Assembly (NCBI GenBank): GCA_038324085.1
Contig: JBBQHP010000012.1
Location: 1-64,000, forward strand
DNA length: 64,000 nucleotides
Direction: 5' to 3'
Origin: Ga0077523 sp038324085
GTDB taxonomy: Bacteria > Pseudomonadota > Gammaproteobacteria > Burkholderiales > Ga0077523
In this document: one piece after another, positions 60,891-64,000 of the stretch
Layout: the number at the start of each line of letters is the position of its first letter
How positions within the stretch are numbered: the first letter of the stretch is position 1
Translations under genes and position numbers: made by a program
The notes under the pieces: model-generated
Seen by the model: only the letters and a program-made list of their open reading frames with translations
What the model was told of the DNA's origin: nothing
Database searches by the model: none

Positions 60891-61589
60891 TCATTGCAGT
60901 TCTTCCGGGACCGCGACGGCAAGCACGCCGTCGTCGAGTCGCAGGACGCGGTTCATCCGCGCGGCGATCGCATGATCGTGCGTCACGATGACCAGGCTGG
61001 TGCCGAGATCGCGATTCAATCCGGCCATCAGTTCGAGCACGCCCTCGGCATTGCGCCGGTCGAGGTTTCCGGTCGGTTCGTCGGCGAGGACGCAGGCCGG
61101 GCGCGTCACGAGCGCGCGCGCGAGGGCGGCACGCTGGCGCTCACCGCCGGACAATTCGCCCGGCACGTGTTCGAGGCGCGCGCCCAGTCCCACCCGTTGC
61201 AGCATCTCCCGGGCCACCGCCCGGGCCTGTGCGGGATCGGTGCGGCGGATGAACAGCGGCATCGCCACATTCTCCAGCGCAGTGAATTCGGGCAGCAGGT
61301 GATGGAACTGGTAGACGAAGCCCAGATGTCGATTGCGCAGCTCCCCCAGGGTTTGCTGGGACAGGGCCGCGATCTCCTGCCCCATGAGCGCGACGGTCCC
61401 GGTCGACGGGGCGTCCAGCCCGCCGAGCAGGTGCAGCAGCGTGCTCTTGCCCGAACCCGAGGCGCCCACGATGGCGACGCTCTCACCGGCGCGCACTTCG
61501 AAGTCGACCCGCTTCAGGACCTCGACCGGCGTGAGGCCTTCGTCGTAGGTCTTGCCCAGTCCCTGCGCGCAGAGCACGGTATCGATCAT
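60891..61589 (-). CDS. lolD: lipoprotein-releasing ABC transporter ATP-binding protein LolD
   Basis: A 232-residue ABC ATPase. Walker A GASGSGKST (about 39-47), the LolD-typical FVYQFHHLLPEFTALENVAMP Q-loop region, signature LSGGERQRAALARAL and Walker B VLADEPTGNLD are clear. With LolC/E it extracts lipoproteins from the inner membrane. The start overlaps the lolC/E stop by 4 bases. Confidence 0.95.
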   Translation of the reverse strand: MIDTVLCAQGLGKTYDEGLTPVEVLKRVDFEVRAGESVAIVGASGSGKSTLLHLLGGLDAPSTGTVALMGQEIAALSQQTLGELRNRHLGFVYQFHHLLPEFTALENVAMPLFIRRTDPAQARAVAREMLQRVGLGARLEHVPGELSGGERQRAALARALVTRPACVLADEPTGNLDRRNAEGVLELMAGLNRDLGTSLVIVTHDHAIAARMNRVLRLDDGVLAVAVPEELQ

Positions 61590-62830
61590 TCGTACCTCAG
61601 CGCCGCCGCGGGGTTGATGCGCGAAGCCCGGTAGCTCGGATAGAGCGTTGCGAGCAGGCTCAGGCCGAACGACACCCCGGCGATCACGAGCACGTCGCTC
61701 CACACCAGCTCCGAGGGCAGGTCGCTGATGTAGTAGATGTCCTTGGCGAGGAACTGGATGCCGAAGTTGCGTTCGATGAAGGGGACGACCACGTCCACGT
61801 TCAGGGCGAGCACCACGCCGAACGCGACGCCGATCAACGTGCCGATCACCCCGATCAGGGCACCCTGCACGATGAAGATCTTCATGATGCTGCCGGGAGA
61901 CGCACCGAGCGTGCGGAGGATCGCGATGTCGGCCTGCTTGTCGGTCACCGCCATCACCAGGGTCGAGACGATGTTGAAGGCCGCGACGGCGACGATGAGC
62001 GTGAGGATTATGAACATCACCCGCTTCTCGATCTGCACCGCACGGAAGAAATTGGCGTGACTGCGGGTCCAGTCGGTGACGTAGACATCGCTGCGCAAGG
62101 TCATCGCGAGATCGCGAGTCACCGCCGGCGCCGAGAACAGGTCTTTCAGCTTCAGGCGCACGCCCGATACCCGGTCGTCGAGCCGATAGAGCTTCTGCGC
62201 ATCGGCCAGGTCGATCAACGCGAGGCCCGAATCGTACTCGTACATGCCGACTTCGAAGATGCCCACGACCCGGAACTGCTTCAGGCGGGGCAGCACGCCG
62301 GCCGCCGTGACCTGGCCCTGTGGCGCGATCACGGTCACCTTCTCGCCCATGCGCACGCCCAGGTTCCGGGCCAGTTCCGATCCGAGGACGATGCCGAACC
62401 CGCCGGGCGTCAGCGCATCGAGCCGCCCCTGCTTCATGCTCCGGCCGAAATCGGCCACCGTGTTCTCGAGTTCGGGCGAGACGCCGCGAATGATCGCGCC
62501 TTGCACCGTGTTGTCGAACGACAGCAGTGCCTGCGCCATCACGTAGGGCGCCGCCGCCACCACCTCGGGATGGCGCTTCGCATCCTGCGCCACCTGCTGC
62601 CAACCCGAGAGCCCGCCTTCGAAGCTCGTGATCTGGACGTGCGACGCCACCCCGAGGATGCGGGCGCGCAACTCCCTCTGGAAGCCGTTCATCACTGACA
62701 GCACCACGATCAGCGCGGCCACGCCCAGCGCGATACCGGCCATGGACGTCATCGAGATGAACGAAATGAAATGATTGCGCCGTTTTGCGCGGGTATAGCG
62801 CAGGCCGACGAAGTACTCGTAGGGAAGCAC
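61586..62830 (-). CDS. lolC: lipoprotein-releasing ABC transporter permease LolC/LolE
   Basis: A 414-residue permease. It has an N-terminal membrane helix (SMAGIALGVAALIVVLSVMN), a large periplasmic domain (about 50-265), and three further membrane helices at the C-terminus. Only one permease gene is present; it could be LolC, LolE or a fused LolF-type single permease. The start is GTG 62830 (VLPYEYFVGLRYTR), typical of the family. It is divergent from the RpfE-like gene. Confidence 0.9.
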   Translation of the reverse strand: MLPYEYFVGLRYTRAKRRNHFISFISMTSMAGIALGVAALIVVLSVMNGFQRELRARILGVASHVQITSFEGGLSGWQQVAQDAKRHPEVVAAAPYVMAQALLSFDNTVQGAIIRGVSPELENTVADFGRSMKQGRLDALTPGGFGIVLGSELARNLGVRMGEKVTVIAPQGQVTAAGVLPRLKQFRVVGIFEVGMYEYDSGLALIDLADAQKLYRLDDRVSGVRLKLKDLFSAPAVTRDLAMTLRSDVYVTDWTRSHANFFRAVQIEKRVMFIILTLIVAVAAFNIVSTLVMAVTDKQADIAILRTLGASPGSIMKIFIVQGALIGVIGTLIGVAFGVVLALNVDVVVPFIERNFGIQFLAKDIYYISDLPSELVWSDVLVIAGVSFGLSLLATLYPSYRASRINPAAALRYE

Positions 62831-62934
62831 GGGCAGGCCGGGAGAGCGGGAGGCGCGATTCTGCCAGACACCCCGCGAGGCGGCTATCGGCTGCGTGCTA
62901 CAGTCCGCCGGCCGTTGCCGCCAACCGATCGCAC

Positions 62935-63969
62935 ATGCGAAGTCTTCACTTGCTCGTTCCCGCGCTGTTCTGGCCCGATTCCGGGGCCACCCAGGCGGGG
63001 AACCCGCTCCGGCTCCCGGCACTGGAAACCCTGTTCGCGCGCGGGTCGGTGACCGAAGAAGACCAACCCGGGATCGAACGCTGGCTGGCCGGGCACTTCG
63101 GGCTCGATCTGCAAGTCGAACTGCCGCTCGCTGCGATCGCGCTCGCGGGCGCCGGCCGCGAGCCAGGGGATCGTTTCTGGTTGCGCGCCGATCCTGTGCA
63201 CCTGCACGCTCAGGGCGTGGAGTTGTTCCTGACGCGCGGCGCCGACCTGGACGTAAGGGCGGACGAGGCCGACGCCATGATCGACGCGCTGAACGCGTAC
63301 TTCGCTCCGGACGGCCTCCGCTTGGAGGCCCACGGCTCGAGAGACTGGTACGTGCCGCTCGCCGCTGCCCCGGCGCTGCAGACGACCCCGCTCGGCCTCG
63401 CGCACGGGCGCAGCATCGATGCGCTCCTGCCGAAGGGCGACGACGCGCGCATCTGGCTCAGGCGGGTGAACGAGGCCCAGATGCTGTTGCACGACCTGCC
63501 GGTGAACGCCGCACGGGAAGAGCGCGGTAAACCCGCCGTCAACAGTCTCTGGCTGTGGGGCGGCGGACGATTACCCGCGATGGCGCTGCGGCGCGTCGAC
63601 CGGGTGCTCGCCACCGATGGGCTCACGCGCGGCTTCGGCGTGCTTGCCGGCGCTCTCGTGGACAAGCCAACCGCCGGAGCGGCCGATCTGTTCGCGCAAG
63701 CCTCCGCAGGTGATACCTTCGTTCATCTCGATCACGGCACGGACGCCGCCGCCCGAGGCGACGCCGTCGCGTGGAGCACCGCGCTTGCCGCGCTCGACGC
63801 GGACTGGGTGGCACCGGCCCTTCGCGCCGTGGCGCGTGGATCTCTCGGCGGCGTGCAAGTGACCGGCTATGGCGGGCGCCGTGGGCTGACGGCAGCGGCG
63901 GGCCGGGGTGCATTGCGCAGATTCTGGCGCCGCGCGGCACCGCTGGCCATCCGGCGCCCGTCGTCCTGA
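62935..63969 (+). CDS. RpfE-like / phosphoglycerate-mutase-related protein
   Basis: A 344-residue protein that begins MRSLHLLVPALFWPDSG and contains HGRSIDALLPKGDDA, NEAQMLLHDLPVN and SLWLWGGGRLP. It matches a betaproteobacterial conserved family often named RpfE or cofactor-independent phosphoglycerate mutase-related. The phosphatase-type active-site residues of true mutases are not evident, so the activity is unknown. It often precedes recJ; the window ends just after it, so this could not be checked. Confidence 0.75.
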   Translation: MRSLHLLVPALFWPDSGATQAGNPLRLPALETLFARGSVTEEDQPGIERWLAGHFGLDLQVELPLAAIALAGAGREPGDRFWLRADPVHLHAQGVELFLTRGADLDVRADEADAMIDALNAYFAPDGLRLEAHGSRDWYVPLAAAPALQTTPLGLAHGRSIDALLPKGDDARIWLRRVNEAQMLLHDLPVNAAREERGKPAVNSLWLWGGGRLPAMALRRVDRVLATDGLTRGFGVLAGALVDKPTAGAADLFAQASAGDTFVHLDHGTDAAARGDAVAWSTALAALDADWVAPALRAVARGSLGGVQVTGYGGRRGLTAAAGRGALRRFWRRAAPLAIRRPSS

Positions 63970-64000
63970 CGCGGCCGGAGCGCAGTACACGGCCGCGCTG

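Overview
The window is a GC-rich stretch of a betaproteobacterial chromosome. The left edge carries the 5' end of a 16S rRNA gene on the minus strand whose first bases match Burkholderiales/Nitrosomonadales-type 16S. The relA, surE-pcm-nlpD and thrS-infC-rpmI-rplT-pheS-pheT-ihfA-merR-tRNA-Pro blocks fit the same lineage. Genus cannot be told from this sequence.

Layout. 1-2.5 kb: an rRNA operon start preceded by the initiator tRNA under one promoter, then an orphan ParA-type ATPase and the condensin partners scpB and scpA. 2.6-9.0 kb (+): chemotaxis cluster 1 (sigma-28 promoter, two tandem cheV genes, cheY, cheZ, cheA, an HDOD protein). 9.0-22.9 kb: clpB with a heat-shock promoter, a haem-type periplasmic protein, a haloacid dehalogenase, a membrane-anchored glutamate-synthase-like protein, the alaC-GNAT-hom-thrC-methyltransferase run, and a chemoreceptor with its sensor at the C-terminus and its own sigma-28-like promoter. 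22.0-25.8 kb: a divergent pair of histone-deacetylase-fold and Pat-type protein acetyltransferase genes. 25.8-29.7 kb: MoxR / DUF58 / transglutaminase. 29.7-32.4 kb: surE-pcm-nlpD with no rpoS after it. 32.4-34.4 kb: a phytanoyl-CoA-dioxygenase-family gene lying between a true tRNA-Pro(GGG) and a decayed direct-repeat copy of the tRNA's 3' half. 34.4-41.9 kb: the translation operon, in which pheS is broken by a 70-bp templated inverted/direct duplication and thrS is preceded by a perfect 25-bp hairpin. 42.2-44.7 kb: a glycosyltransferase and a zinc alcohol dehydrogenase. 45.0 kb: tRNA-Val(GAC). 45.2-55.4 kb (-): chemotaxis cluster 2 (transducer, cheY, cheA, four-PAS transducer with CheR-docking tail, cheW, cheR, cheD, cheB, STAS protein), with a sigma-28-like promoter and a perfect FNR-type box upstream. 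55.5-64 kb: relA, comEC, an FKBP isomerase, lolD, lolC/E, and an RpfE-like gene.

How it fits together. The window encodes most of two chemotaxis signalling pathways. Cluster 1 has CheZ and uses CheV rather than CheW. Cluster 2 has CheW, CheR, CheB and CheD. Both, and the lone chemoreceptor, are preceded by sigma-28-like sites with the same 11-base spacer, which suggests one flagellar regulon. Translation and stringent-response genes (rrn, fMet tRNA, thrS/infC/pheST, relA) make up much of the rest.

Most notable: the broken pheS (an essential gene, so either an assembly/library artefact or something unusual), the tRNA-Pro-bounded islet, the tRNA-fMet fused to the rRNA leader, and the thrS leader hairpin.
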